From Nocardioides daphniae (GTDB lineage Bacteria > Actinomycetota > Actinomycetes > Propionibacteriales > Nocardioidaceae), in contig NZ_CP038462.1 of assembly GCF_004777465.1 (NCBI RefSeq), forward strand, positions 1,240,001 to 1,304,000: a DNA stretch of 64,000 nucleotides, read 5' to 3'. The notes beneath the pieces were generated by a model. The model was given only the letters and a program-made list of their open reading frames with translations, made no database searches and had not been told where the DNA came from. Position numbers and translations under genes: made by a program. Positions within the stretch are counted from its first letter, which is position 1. The number at the start of each line of letters is the position of its first letter. Positions 14,172 to 22,950 of the stretch are shown one piece after another.

Positions 14172-14540
14172 GTGAGCACCGTTCTCGTCGTCGATGCAGC
14201 CAACGTGGTCGGGAGTCGTCCGGACGGCTGGTGGAGGGACCGCGCGGGTGCCGCTAGGCGGCTCCACGAGCAGCTGCTGACGGGCGACACGCCCCACGAC
14301 GAGATCGTCCTGGTCCTCGAGGGCGGCGCCAAGGGCGGCGTGAGGGCGGGGCGCGACCAGCACGTACGCACGGTGCACGCGCCGAAGGACGGCGACTCCG
14401 AGATCGAGCGTCAGACCCGGGCGGCGATCGAGGCGGGCCACCGGGTCACCGTGATCACGGCCGACAACTTCCTCAGGGCGCGGGTCCAGGGGATGGGTGC
14501 GATGGCGATGAGCCCGAGCTGGTTGCTCGACCACCTGTGA
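14172..14540 (+). CDS. NYN/PIN-like domain protein, probable RNase
   Basis: 122 residues. The N terminus VSTVLVVDAANVVGSRPDGWWRDR has the conserved first acidic residue of NYN/PIN-type nucleases (VDAANV). Further acidic positions occur in EIVLVLEGG and DGDSEIERQ, and a closing VITADNFLRARV resembles the ITADRGLR strand of YacP-like proteins. No ribosome site is visible; a TACCGT box seven bases upstream suggests a leaderless transcript. RNA cleavage is inferred only from the fold family; the substrate is unknown. Confidence 0.7.
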   Translation: MSTVLVVDAANVVGSRPDGWWRDRAGAARRLHEQLLTGDTPHDEIVLVLEGGAKGGVRAGRDQHVRTVHAPKDGDSEIERQTRAAIEAGHRVTVITADNFLRARVQGMGAMAMSPSWLLDHL

Positions 14541-14570
14541 GCCGGCGCCTCCCGGCCGACCTGCCGGGGC

Positions 14571-15134
14571 TCAGGTGAGCTCGCCGGACTCGCGGAGACG
14601 GTGGGTGCGCACCGACGAGAACGTCCAGAGCTTGTGCAGCACGAACGACAGCGGCGTCACCGCCGCGATGACGATCAGCTGCCCCCAGTAGAGCCGCGTC
14701 CGCAGCCCGGTGGAGTCGTCGAGCACGTCGGTCGACAGCGCCAGCGGCGAGTGGCTGTGCAGCAGCAGCGTCAGCAGCGCCAGCCCGACCACCTGACCGA
14801 GGAGCCCGACCGCGAAGAACGGACGGAACTCCTTCCACCAGGAGGCCTTGCCGGTCGAGCTGAAGGCCCAGACCCGGTTGAGCTGGAAGTTCCACAGGAC
14901 GGCCACGACGAAGGCCACGGTCGAGAAGACGTGGTACCAGCGCACGTTGAACCGGGTCATCGGCAGGTCGAGGAAGACCAGGTCGGCGTCGGGGCCGAGC
15001 TTCTTCACCACGACCAGCACCACCAGGTTGACCAGGACGCCCGAGGCCCCCACCAGGGCGAAGCGGCCGAAGAGCGCCACGTTGCGGCGGTTGCGGCGGT
15101 TGCGCTGGCTGCGCTGGGCCGTCGACGAGTTCAC
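14571..15134 (-). CDS. GtrA family membrane protein
   Basis: 187 residues with four hydrophobic helices and the GtrA layout: GRFALVGASGVLVNLVVLVVV, then WNFQLNRVWAF after helix 3, and SFVLHKLWTFS at the end. GtrA-like proteins are thought to help move lipid-linked sugars across the membrane for surface-glycan assembly. I chose GTG 15134 because TACTGT lies seven bases upstream on the minus strand, the leaderless pattern seen repeatedly here. An ATG at 15173 would overlap the divergent gene's start. It is divergent from the amidohydrolase with a gap of only 37 bases. Confidence 0.8.
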   Translation of the reverse strand: MNSSTAQRSQRNRRNRRNVALFGRFALVGASGVLVNLVVLVVVKKLGPDADLVFLDLPMTRFNVRWYHVFSTVAFVVAVLWNFQLNRVWAFSSTGKASWWKEFRPFFAVGLLGQVVGLALLTLLLHSHSPLALSTDVLDDSTGLRTRLYWGQLIVIAAVTPLSFVLHKLWTFSSVRTHRLRESGELT

Positions 15135-15141
15135 GCAGGAG

Positions 15142-15147
15142 ACAGTA
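15142..15147 (-). promoter_or_regulatory. -10 box of leaderless GtrA promoter
   Basis: Read on the minus strand this is TACTGT, seven bases before GTG 15134. The opposing -10 box for the amidohydrolase is only eleven bases away. Confidence 0.45.
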
Positions 15148-15158
15148 CCGGCGGCAGT

Positions 15159-15164
15159 TAGGGT
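15159..15164 (+). promoter_or_regulatory. -10 box of leaderless amidohydrolase promoter
   Basis: TAGGGT, then seven bases, then ATG 15172. It forms a very compact divergent promoter pair with the minus-strand box at 15142-15147. Confidence 0.45.
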
Positions 15165-15171
15165 CGACGCC

Positions 15172-16242
15172 ATGAACGCGATGCGGTTCTCCGGCCCAGT
15201 TCTCCCCGACGGCGAGGTGCAGGACCTCTACGTCGTCGACGGACGGATCACCTTCGAGCGCCAGGCGGGTGCGGAGACCGTCGCCAGCGGGTGGATCGTG
15301 CCGGGCCTGGTCGACGCCCACTGCCACCTCGGGATGGACGACGGTGGGGCCGTGGGCCACGACGAGACCGTGGAGCAGGCCGTCATCGACCGCGACGCCG
15401 GGGCGCTGCTGATCCGCGACTGCGGCTCCGCGGCCGACACCAGCTGGGTCCACGAGCGTGAGGAGCTGCCCCGGCTCATCCGCGCCGGTCGCCACATCGC
15501 GCGGTCGCGGCGCTACATCCGCAACTACGCCGAGGAGGTCGAGCCCGACGACCTGGTGGCGGCCACCCGTGAGCAGGCGCGGCGCAGCGACGGCTGGGTG
15601 AAGCTGGTGGGGGACTGGATCTCCCGCGAGGAGGGCGACCTGGCCCCGTCGTTTCCGGCCGGCGCCTTCGCGGCCGCCATCGAGGCCGCCCACGACGAAG
15701 GTGCCAAGGTGACCGCCCACTGCTTCGGGCCCGACGTCCTGCCCGGACTCCTCGACGCCGGCATCAACTGCATCGAGCACGGCACCGGCCTCAGCGAGGA
15801 CCTCATCGCGCAGATGCTGGCGCAGGGGACAGCCCTCGTCCCCACCGTGATGCAGCTGCAGAAGTTCCCGGTGCACGCCGCGCAGGGGCGCGAGCGGTTC
15901 CCCACGTACGCGGACCGCATGGAGGACCTCTTCCGGCGTCACCGCGACACGCTGATGGCCGCCCACGAGGCAGGCGTGCCGATGTACGCCGGCTCGGACT
16001 CCGGTGGGGTCGCGCGCCACGGCAACCTTCCGGGCGAGGTGATCGCCCTGCACGACCTGGGGTTCAGCCGGTACGACGCCCTGGCCGCCGCGTCGTGGCG
16101 GGCCCGCGAGTGGCTCGGCCACCAGGGGCTCGTAGAGGGGGCCGAGGCCGACTTCGTCGTCTACGACTCCGACCCGCTCGCGGACCTGGAGGTGCTGCGG
16201 CGCCCCGCCTGCATCGTGCTGCGCGGCCGCGTCGTCGCCTGA
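15172..16242 (+). CDS. Amidohydrolase family protein (imidazolonepropionase-like)
   Basis: 356 residues with the metal-dependent amidohydrolase barrel motifs in order: GLVDAHCHLG (HxH), WVKLVGDW (candidate bridging lysine), KVTAHCFG, INCIEHGTG and the late aspartate in YAGSDSGG. The ends form the small beta sandwich typical of the superfamily (DFVVYDSDPLADLEVLRRPACIVLRGRVV). It acts in the cytoplasm; no signal peptide is present. It is a stand-alone gene between GtrA and a convergent methyltransferase. The substrate, perhaps a cyclic amide or dipeptide, cannot be deduced. Confidence 0.87.
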   Translation: MNAMRFSGPVLPDGEVQDLYVVDGRITFERQAGAETVASGWIVPGLVDAHCHLGMDDGGAVGHDETVEQAVIDRDAGALLIRDCGSAADTSWVHEREELPRLIRAGRHIARSRRYIRNYAEEVEPDDLVAATREQARRSDGWVKLVGDWISREEGDLAPSFPAGAFAAAIEAAHDEGAKVTAHCFGPDVLPGLLDAGINCIEHGTGLSEDLIAQMLAQGTALVPTVMQLQKFPVHAAQGRERFPTYADRMEDLFRRHRDTLMAAHEAGVPMYAGSDSGGVARHGNLPGEVIALHDLGFSRYDALAAASWRAREWLGHQGLVEGAEADFVVYDSDPLADLEVLRRPACIVLRGRVVA

Positions 16243-16246
16243 GCCT

Positions 16247-16262
16247 CGCGCCCGGTGGCGCG
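16247..16262. terminator. Small hairpin between convergent genes
   Basis: CGCGCC (16247-16252), a four-base loop, GGCGCG (16257-16262). A modest candidate terminator for the amidohydrolase and the convergent methyltransferase. Confidence 0.35.
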
Positions 16263-16269
16263 GGTCGCG

Positions 16270-17016
16270 TCAGGCGAGCGGGCGGGTCCACTCCGCGACC
16301 ACGATGCCGTGGGCGGCGAAGATGAACCGGTCGTACGCGGCGTCCCAGACGTCGTCGACGTCAACCTGGCGCCACACGTTGCGGCTGGGGGAGCGGCGCA
16401 GCGCCTTGAGCGAGTCGAACGCGATCGCGCCGCTGCGCAGGTCGGCGTCGAGCGTCGGGTTGTAGCCCACCGGGTGGGTGACCCACAGGGTGCCGCCCGG
16501 GCGTACGAGCGACTTGAGCAGGTCGACGGCGCGCGCCGGCTTGGCGGGGTCGAGCACGTCCTCGTCCAGGCCCACGTGCTCGAGCGTCGAGATCGCCACG
16601 ACGAGGTCGAAGCTGCCTTCGGGCAGGTCGATGTCGACGACGTCGAGGTTGAGGACGCCGGGCGCGACCTCGTACTTGTCCACCACGGTGTGGTCGACGT
16701 CGTCGAGGTAGTGGTGGGTGACGTTGCCGACCTCGAGGATCTTCTCGCCGGCGTGCGCCTCGAAGAGCTCCTTGGCCAGCGCGACCTCGGCGTTGCGCTC
16801 ACCCAGCCACGTGTAGTGGTAGTTGTGCCGGAAGTACGGCACCCGGCGTCCCTCGTAGGTGAAGGAACCCTTCGAGGCCTCGCTGAGCCCGAGGCGGCCC
16901 AGCACGTACCCGACGATCCAGCGGACGCAGGTGAGGAGCACGGTCAGGGCGCCGCGGTCGCGCATCGCGGGGACGACGCGACGCTTGAAGACGTCGAGGG
17001 CCTCGAGGGGATTCAT
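16270..17016 (-). CDS. Class I SAM-dependent methyltransferase
   Basis: 248 residues. The SAM-binding core reads EKILEVGNVTHHYLDDVDHTVVDKYE (motif I and the acidic end of strand 2), VVDIDLPEGSFDLVVAISTLEHVG (motifs II/III) and LVRPGGTLWVTHPVGYNPTLD. A basic, hydrophobic N terminus of about 50 residues precedes the core. The ATG at 17016 has TATGTT seven bases upstream on its strand, so the transcript is probably leaderless. Similar proteins often occur with glycosyltransferases and may methylate sugars, but no such neighbour is adjacent; the acceptor is unknown. Confidence 0.8.
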   Translation of the reverse strand: MNPLEALDVFKRRVVPAMRDRGALTVLLTCVRWIVGYVLGRLGLSEASKGSFTYEGRRVPYFRHNYHYTWLGERNAEVALAKELFEAHAGEKILEVGNVTHHYLDDVDHTVVDKYEVAPGVLNLDVVDIDLPEGSFDLVVAISTLEHVGLDEDVLDPAKPARAVDLLKSLVRPGGTLWVTHPVGYNPTLDADLRSGAIAFDSLKALRRSPSRNVWRQVDVDDVWDAAYDRFIFAAHGIVVAEWTRPLA

Positions 17017-17023
17017 GCGCGCC

Positions 17024-17029
17024 AACATA
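17024..17029 (-). promoter_or_regulatory. -10 box of leaderless methyltransferase promoter
   Basis: TATGTT on the minus strand, seven bases before ATG 17016. Confidence 0.45.
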
Positions 17030-17213
17030 GTCGCGCGCGGCCTCCCTGGGCCGGATTGGTGCGACCCGCTCAGCATCTGGCACACTTGTGGCTTGTGTCC
17101 TGTCCGGACGGTCCCTCTCACCCGGCCTGACAGACCCATCGAGTGACCTGACCCGGTCCCCACCTGGTTGAGGGTCGCTCATCAACCACGACTTACGAGG
17201 AGACACCACAAAA

Positions 17214-17684
17214 GTGGCCGTCAAGATTCGCCTTAAGCGCCTGGGCAAGATCCGGGTGCCGCAGTACCGCATCGTCGTCGTCGACTCCCGCAAGAAGCGC
17301 GACGGTCGAGTGATCGAGGAGATCGGCAAGTACCACCCGAAGGAGGAGCCCTCCTTCATCGACGTGACCTCCGAGCGCGCCCAGTACTGGCTCGGCGTCG
17401 GCGCCCAGCCGACCGAGGCCGTCGAGGCGATCCTCAAGATCACCGGCGACTGGCAGAAGTTCAAGGGCCTGCCGGGCACCGAGGGCACCCTCAAGGTGGC
17501 CGAGCCCAAGCGCGACAAGCTCGAGATCTTCAACGAGGCCCTCAAGGAGGCCGCCAACGAGCCCAAGGGCGCCGCGGTGACCAAGAAGGCTGAGAAGAAG
17601 GCCGACAAGAAGGAGGAGGCCCCCGTCGAGGAGGCCCCCGCCGCCGAGGCTGAGGCCGCCGACGCTCCCGCCGAGGACGCCTGA
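17214..17684 (+). CDS. rpsP: 30S ribosomal protein S16
   Basis: The first 85 residues are S16 ([59 protein letters not shown]). A long tail to residue 156 is rich in Lys, Glu and Ala ([19 protein letters not shown]), an extension common in this lineage. GTG 17214 follows ACGAGGAG (17196-17203). It heads the cluster rpsP-khpA-ubiB-like-rimM-trmD-rplS. The 197-base gap upstream probably holds its promoter and leader. Confidence 0.97.
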   Translation: MAVKIRLKRLGKIRVPQYRIVVVDSRKKRDGRVIEEIGKYHPKEEPSFIDVTSERAQYWLGVGAQPTEAVEAILKITGDWQKFKGLPGTEGTLKVAEPKRDKLEIFNEALKEAANEPKGAAVTKKAEKKADKKEEAPVEEAPAAEAEAADAPAEDA

Positions 17685-17686
17685 TC

Positions 17687-17929
17687 ATGTTGGCCGACGC
17701 GCTCGAGCACCTCGTCCGTGGAGTGGTTGACCACCCCGACGACGTCGTGGTCAAGGACAAGCAGCTCCGTCGTGGCTCGATCCTCGAGGTCCGGGTCCAC
17801 CCCGACGACCTCGGCAAGGTGATCGGTCGCAACGGTCGCACGGCGACTTCGTTCCGCACCGTCGTCTCGGCCCTCGCAGGCCGTGGCGGCGCCCGGATCG
17901 ACTTCGTCGACGTCGACCGCCGACGCTGA
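17687..17929 (+). CDS. khpA: RNA-binding KH domain protein KhpA
   Basis: 80 residues with one KH domain. The nucleic-acid-binding GxxG loop is in LGKVIGRNGRTATSFRTVVS. It starts two bases after the rpsP stop and must be co-transcribed with it. KhpA proteins bind RNA and influence ribosome and cell-length functions in Gram-positive bacteria. A terminator follows at 17963-17998. Confidence 0.93.
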   Translation: MLADALEHLVRGVVDHPDDVVVKDKQLRRGSILEVRVHPDDLGKVIGRNGRTATSFRTVVSALAGRGGARIDFVDVDRRR

Positions 17930-17962
17930 CGGGCGCGACCAGCACGCAGCACGCTGAATGCA

Positions 17963-17998
17963 CAGCGGGCGTCATCCCTCCGAGGATGGCGCCCGCTG
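17963..17998 (+). terminator. Terminator after rpsP-khpA
   Basis: A 15-bp stem, 17963-17977 with 17984-17998, one G-T pair and a six-base loop. Separates rpsP-khpA from the UbiB-like gene. Confidence 0.75.
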
Positions 17999-18130
17999 CG
18001 CATTTCAGCCGCTGCTCTCCGGGCCGCACGCCCTGGCGGCGTTTCACTCGGCGTGCGAACGGGCATGTCGTGTCCAGCGCGTCCCGAGTGCGTCCGTACG
18101 GGCGCGCCCGTCGAGGAGAGGTGGTCATGA

Positions 18131-19829
18131 GTGAGCCTGACCCACAGTGCCGACCCCCGTACGTCCTCGGTCCGGTACCGCGATCTCGCCAGGCTGGTGT
18201 GGCGTCACGGCCGCTCCGACCTGCTCGCCGACGCCGGCCTGGGGCAGTTCACCTTCGGTGACGAGGACGGTCCGCCCGGTGACCGCGACAAGGCCGAGCA
18301 GCTGGCCCACGACCTCGAGGCGCTGGGCCCCACCTTCGTGAAGCTCGGGCAGCTGCTCTCGACCCGCTACGACCTGCTGCCGCCGGCGTACACCACCGCG
18401 CTGGCGCGGCTCCAGGACGAGGTCGAGCCCTTCGCCTTCGACCAGGTGCAGGAGATCGTCGAGTCCGAGCTCGGGGCCGAGATCCGCCACCTCTACGCCG
18501 ACTTCGACCCCGAGCCCATCGCCGCCGCCTCCCTGGGCCAGGTCCACCGGGCCACCCTCCGCAACGGGCGCGAGGTCGCGGTCAAGGTGCAGCGCCCCGG
18601 TGTGCGCGACGTGGTGCGCGCCGACATGGAGGTGCTGGGGCGCCTGGCTGCCACCGCCGACAAGCGCACCGAGGCAGGTCGTCGCTACGGGCTGGAGAAG
18701 CTGCTCGGACAGTTCGGGCGGTCGCTCGCCGGTGAGCTCGACTACCGGCGGGAGGCCCGCAACCTGCTGCGGTTCCGCGACCTGGCCAGCGACCACGACC
18801 TGCTTCTGGTGCCCGAGCCGGTGAGCAGCCACACCAGCGGTCGGGTGCTCACGATGGAGCTGGTCGAGGGACGCAAGGTGACCGACGTCGGCAGGCTCGG
18901 CCTGCTCGACGTCGACACGCGCCCGATCGTCGAGCAGCTCTTCTCCTACTACCTGACGATGATGCTGGACGAGGGCGTCATCCACGCCGACCCGCACCCG
19001 GGCAACCTGCTGCTCACCGATGACGGCCGCCTGGCGCTGGTCGACTTCGGGATGGTGGCGACCGTCTCGCCCCGCCTGCAGGACCACGTGCTGAAGCTGA
19101 TGCTGGCGATCAGCGACGGCGACGGCGAGGAGACCGCGCGGGCGCTCGCCAGCATGGGCCACCCGTTGCCCGACTACGACGCGGCCGCCTTCCGCGACGA
19201 CGTCACCCACCTGGTCTCCGAGGCGATCAACGCGGGCAGCGACCTGCAGGTCGGCACCGTGCTGGTCGAGCTCAGCCGGCTGTCGGGCTCGCACGGGCTG
19301 CGCCCGCCGGCGGAGATGTCGATGATCGGCAAGGCGTTGCTCAACCTCGACGAGGCGACGCTGCACCTCGACCCTGACTTCAGCCCCACCCGGGCGCTGC
19401 GCGACAACGTCGGCCAGATGATGACGCGCGGGCTGCGGCTGCGCACCGGTGGACTGATGGCGGCGGCGGTGGAGGCCAAGGAGTTAGGCGATGCTGCCCA
19501 AGCGCGCCAACCGGATCCTCGACAACCTGGCGGAGGGCGAGTTCCACGTCCAGGTGCACGCCATCGACGAGGAGCGGCTGCACACCGTGCTCCAGCGGAT
19601 GGCCAACCGCCTCACCTTCGGCATGGTCATCGCCGCGACGATCCTCGGGGCCGCCCTGCTCGCCCGCGTCCCCGGTGGCACCCAGGTCCTCGGGGTGCCG
19701 GTGGTCGCGCTGGTCTTCTTCGTGCTCGCCGTGCTGGCCGGGGTCGCCCTCACGGCCTGGATCGTCACCACCGACCGCAAGGTCGCGCGTACGGAGCGGG
19801 AGCGACGCGGACGGCGAGGCGTGGTCTGA
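18131..19829 (+). CDS. AarF/UbiB family atypical kinase (frameshift near the C-terminal membrane part)
   Basis: About 566 residues. Conserved UbiB features in order: the KxGQ motif in [24 protein letters not shown], the lysine in [22 protein letters not shown] (catalytic HADPHPGN) and LVDFGMV. The last about 110 residues, with two membrane helices ([14 protein letters not shown] and [21 protein letters not shown]), are in another frame starting near 19484. They continue the family's usual C terminus, so I join them into one gene. UbiB proteins are ATPases of lipid or quinone metabolism; the exact role here is unknown. GTG 18131 gives a better N terminus than ATG 18127, which soon ends. Confidence 0.85.
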
Positions 19830-19842
19830 GCCCGTCGGGACC

Positions 19843-19848
19843 TATTCT
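19843..19848 (+). promoter_or_regulatory. -10 box of leaderless rimM promoter
   Basis: TATTCT, seven bases, then GTG 19856. It lets rimM-trmD be expressed apart from the UbiB-like gene. Confidence 0.5.
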
Positions 19849-19855
19849 TGGGCCC

Positions 19856-20427
19856 GTGAACAGCATCGATGTCGTCGTCGGCCGGATCGGCAAGCCGCAC
19901 GGAATCCGCGGCGAGGTGACCGTCGAGGTGCGCACCGACGAGCCCGACCGACGCTTCGCCCCGGGGCCGTGCTCTCCGTCAGGGCGCCGAAGGGCTCGGC
20001 GGCGCCGTGGCCCTCGCTGACGGTCCGCTCGGCGCGCTGGCACCAGAGCGTCCTGCTCCTCGGCTTCGAGGAGTGGACCGACCGCAACACCGCCGAGACG
20101 GCGCGCGGCATCCTGCTCGAGGTCACCCTGACCGAGAGCGACGTCCCCGAGGACCCCGACGAGTTCTACGAGCACCAGGTCGTCGGGCTCGTCGTGCGCA
20201 ACCTCGAGGGCGTCGAGATCGGCACCGTGACCGGGCTGGTCCAGGGCGCCGCGCAGGACCTGCTCCAGGTCAAGGCCGCCGACGGTCGCCCCACGCTGGT
20301 GCCCTTCGTGCAGGCGCTCGTGCCCGAGGTCGACGTGGCCGGCGGTTTCGTCGTGGTCGCCGACCGCCCGGGTCTGGTCAGCCCCTTCCCCGACGACGGG
20401 CCCGAGGGCTCCGCCGAGCAGGGCTGA
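19856..20427 (+). CDS. rimM: Ribosome maturation factor RimM (one frameshift)
   Basis: Binds S19 and helps 16S rRNA maturation in the 30S head. About 191 residues. The N-terminal barrel begins [29 protein letters not shown]. Near 19970 a run that should be GGGGG has four G, shifting the rest. The PRC-barrel half then reads [25 protein letters not shown] and ends [21 protein letters not shown]. trmD starts five bases after the stop, the usual pairing. Confidence 0.93.
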
Positions 20428-20432
20428 GGCCC

Positions 20433-21587
20433 GTGCGCATCGACATCGTCTCGATCTTCCCCGACTACCTCGCGCCGCTCGAGCTCAGCCTGCCGGGCAA
20501 GGCCCGCGACAAGGGACTGCTCGACATCGCCGTCCACGACCTGCGGCGGTGGACGTACGACCGTCACCGCACCGTCGACGACACCCCGTACGGCGGGGGA
20601 GCGGGCATGGTGATGAAGCCCGAGCCGTGGGGCGAGGCGCTCGACGAGCTGACCGCCGACTCCACGCCGACCATCATCTTCACCACCCCCAGTGGCGAGC
20701 CCTTCACCCAGAAGGTCGCCCGGGAGCTGTCGGCCGAGGAGCACCTCGTCTTCGCGTGCGGCCGCTACGAGGGGATCGACCAGCGGGTCATCGACCACGC
20801 CACGCAGTGGGGCCGCGTCCGCGAGATCTCCCTGGGCGACTACGTGCTCAACGGCGGCGAGGTCGCCGCGCTCGCGGTGACCGAGGCCGTCGTACGCCTG
20901 CTCCCCGGCTTCATGGGCAACCCCGACTCGCTGGTGGAGGAGTCGCACGAGGACGGGCTGCTGGAGTATCCCGTCTACACCAAGCCGGCCGAGTGGCGCG
21001 GCCACGCGGTGCCGCCGGTGCTGATGAGCGGCAACCACGGCGCCGTCGCGGCCTGGCGCCACGAGCAGCGGGTCGAGCGGACCGCCCGTCGCCGCCCCGA
21101 CCTGGTGCACGCCAGCCACCTCGACGCCGACCTGGAGGTGCGGGTCGCGACGCCGTCGGACGCCGGGGAGATCCTGACCCTGCAGCGGGCGTGCTGGTTG
21201 AGCGAGCAGCTCGACAACCCCGGCGTCGAGATCCCGGCGCTGGTCGAGGACCTCGCCGCGGTGCACGCCTGGCTGGAGACCTGGACCGTGCTGGTCGCCC
21301 ACCGTGGTGGGCGCCTCGTCGCTGCCGGCCGCGGTCGGCTCGACGGCGAGACCTGGCACGTCGGTCGGCTGATGGTCGCCCCCGACCTGCAGGGACGCGG
21401 CCTCGGGCGCCAGGTGCTCGAGCTCGTCGAGGCCGCGGCGCCGCCGCAGGCACGGACGTACCAGCTCTTCACCGGGGCCGGGTCGCGCGACAACCAGCGG
21501 ATGTACCGCAAGGCCGGGTACCGCCCCCGCGGTGAGGCCGAGGCGGGGGTGCTCACGATGACCAAGCGGCGACGGTTTTCTGACTGA
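20433..21587 (+). CDS. trmD: tRNA (guanine-N1)-methyltransferase TrmD fused to a GNAT acetyltransferase domain
   Basis: 384 residues, about 150 longer than normal TrmD. Residues 1-225 are TrmD, the m1G37 tRNA enzyme with a trefoil-knot SAM site: [35 protein letters not shown] (108-119) and [11 protein letters not shown] (133-143). After a short linker, residues 235-384 form a GNAT domain: [23 protein letters not shown], then the acetyl-CoA loop [16 protein letters not shown] (316-330), ending [14 protein letters not shown]. There is no stop or ribosome site between them, and the whole is clean in frame. The GNAT substrate is unknown. Confidence 0.93.
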   Translation: MRIDIVSIFPDYLAPLELSLPGKARDKGLLDIAVHDLRRWTYDRHRTVDDTPYGGGAGMVMKPEPWGEALDELTADSTPTIIFTTPSGEPFTQKVARELSAEEHLVFACGRYEGIDQRVIDHATQWGRVREISLGDYVLNGGEVAALAVTEAVVRLLPGFMGNPDSLVEESHEDGLLEYPVYTKPAEWRGHAVPPVLMSGNHGAVAAWRHEQRVERTARRRPDLVHASHLDADLEVRVATPSDAGEILTLQRACWLSEQLDNPGVEIPALVEDLAAVHAWLETWTVLVAHRGGRLVAAGRGRLDGETWHVGRLMVAPDLQGRGLGRQVLELVEAAAPPQARTYQLFTGAGSRDNQRMYRKAGYRPRGEAEAGVLTMTKRRRFSD

Positions 21588-21766
21588 CGCCACGCTGTGG
21601 CAAACTTCTCGACTGGTCCGTGCTTGACCACGACCGCCCGGAGGAACGCACCGGGGGTCGGCGTCCGTTCCCGCCACAGGGGGAGGGGGCGCAGCGGTCA
21701 GACCGTGCGGACCGACCGGAAAACAACTAATTCCGCGACGGACCTGTGGCGGTCGTGAGGAGCATC
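21588..21766 (+). other. Promoter and leader region of rplS
   Basis: A 179-base gap without a gene. It includes an AT-richer patch (CAAACTTCTC near 21601), purine-rich runs (21651-21689) and GAAAACAACTAATTCC near 21720, unusual in this GC-rich DNA. It probably holds the rplS promoter and a long 5' leader. I did not recognise a known L19 leader motif. Confidence 0.35.
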
Positions 21767-22117
21767 ATGAGCAACGTGATTGCCGAGCTCGGCAACTCGA
21801 TCAAGCGCGACGACGTCCCGGACTTCCGCGCCGGTGACACCGTCAAGGTCCACGTCAAGGTCATCGAGGGCAACCGCTCGCGTGTCCAGGTCTTCCAGGG
21901 CGTCGTGATCCGCGTCCACGGTTCCGGCATCGGCCGCACCTTCACCGTCCGCAAGATCTCCTTCGGCACCGGTGTCGAGCGTACGTTCCCGCTGAACTCC
22001 CCGATCTTCGAGAAGATCGAGGTCGTGACCCGCGGTGACGTCCGTCGCGCCAAGCTGTACTACCTGCGCAACCTGCGCGGCAAGAAGGCGAAGATCAAGG
22101 AGCGCCGCGAGTTCTGA
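21767..22117 (+). CDS. rplS: 50S ribosomal protein L19
   Basis: 116 residues, full length. Family landmarks are [53 protein letters not shown] and the basic end [20 protein letters not shown] 21767 follows GAGGAG at 21757-21762; an in-frame start at 21746 has no ribosome site. It lies at the 30S-50S interface. lepB follows closely with its own leaderless promoter. Confidence 0.98.
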   Translation: MSNVIAELGNSIKRDDVPDFRAGDTVKVHVKVIEGNRSRVQVFQGVVIRVHGSGIGRTFTVRKISFGTGVERTFPLNSPIFEKIEVVTRGDVRRAKLYYLRNLRGKKAKIKERREF

Positions 22118-22133
22118 TCCTCCACCCAGTGGA

Positions 22134-22139
22134 TAGCAT
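22134..22139 (+). promoter_or_regulatory. -10 box of leaderless lepB promoter
   Basis: TAGCAT, six bases, then GTG 22146. The same hexamer and spacing occur before xerC. Confidence 0.5.
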
Positions 22140-22145
22140 CAGCGC

Positions 22146-22946
22146 GTGACCTCCGAAGACCGCGACTCCCAGCCCATCGACGACGGGACGGAGTCGCGGT
22201 CTTCTGCGTCTCCGGAGCAGTCGTCGGGCCGGGGCGGGAAGAACCGCAAGCAGCTGCCCCTCTGGCAGGAGACCATCCTGCTGGGAGCCGTGGCACTCAT
22301 CCTGGCGATCGTGGTGAAGACCTTCTTCGTCCAGGCCTTCTACATCCCGTCGGAGTCGATGGAGCCGGGCCTGATCCGCAACGACCGGATCCTCGTCCAG
22401 AAGGTCTCCTACTGGGGCGGCGAGCCCGAGCGTGGCGACGTCGTCGTCTTCAAGGACCCCGGCGGCTGGCTCGGCGGCATCGGGGACGGCGCCTCGCGCA
22501 GCCTGGTGGTCCGGGCGATGACCAAGATCGGCCTGTACCCCGCCGGGGGACACCTGGTGAAGCGTGTCGTCGGCGTCGAGGGTGACGTGATCACCTGCTG
22601 CGACGACGACGGCAACATCCTGGTCAACGGGGTGCCGCTCGAGGAGTCCGACTACGTCAACGACGACCCCGCCACGGCCTGCAACGGCCCGCGCCCGGGC
22701 AACTGCGACTGGAAGGCCGGCCCCGTCCCCGAGGGCAAGCTCTTCGTGATGGGCGACAACCGTGGCCGGTCGGCCGACTCCTCCGAGCACATGTGCCGCG
22801 ACGACGAGACCGACTGCGCGCCGGGCAACGAGTTCGTCGACGCCGACCTCGTGGTCGGGCGCGTCTTCGCCCTGATCTGGCCCTTCGACCGGATCCGCCT
22901 CGACCACCGTCCCGACTCGTTCGAGGCCGTCAAGGACGCCGAGTAG
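22146..22946 (+). CDS. lepB: Signal peptidase I
   Basis: 266 residues, a membrane-anchored serine peptidase that cleaves signal peptides on the outer face. A polar N terminus (1-38) is followed by one helix (ETILLGAVALILAIVVKTFFVQAF). The nucleophile is Ser71 in IPSESMEP and the general base Lys139 in GGHLVKRVVGVEGD. The later box MGDNRGRSADSSEH is present. A two-cysteine stretch (DVITCCDDDGN) lies between. No ribosome site is seen; the start is set by TAGCAT at 22134. Confidence 0.96.
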   Translation: MTSEDRDSQPIDDGTESRSSASPEQSSGRGGKNRKQLPLWQETILLGAVALILAIVVKTFFVQAFYIPSESMEPGLIRNDRILVQKVSYWGGEPERGDVVVFKDPGGWLGGIGDGASRSLVVRAMTKIGLYPAGGHLVKRVVGVEGDVITCCDDDGNILVNGVPLEESDYVNDDPATACNGPRPGNCDWKAGPVPEGKLFVMGDNRGRSADSSEHMCRDDETDCAPGNEFVDADLVVGRVFALIWPFDRIRLDHRPDSFEAVKDAE

Positions 22947-22950
22947 CCCG

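Noticed and set aside
17963..17998. Small RNA or riboswitch before the UbiB-like gene
   Set aside because: The single GC-rich stem directly after khpA is adequately explained as a terminator.
19491..19829. Separate two-helix membrane protein after the UbiB-like gene
   Set aside because: It continues the normal UbiB C terminus in another frame and lacks its own start signals; a frameshift explains it better.
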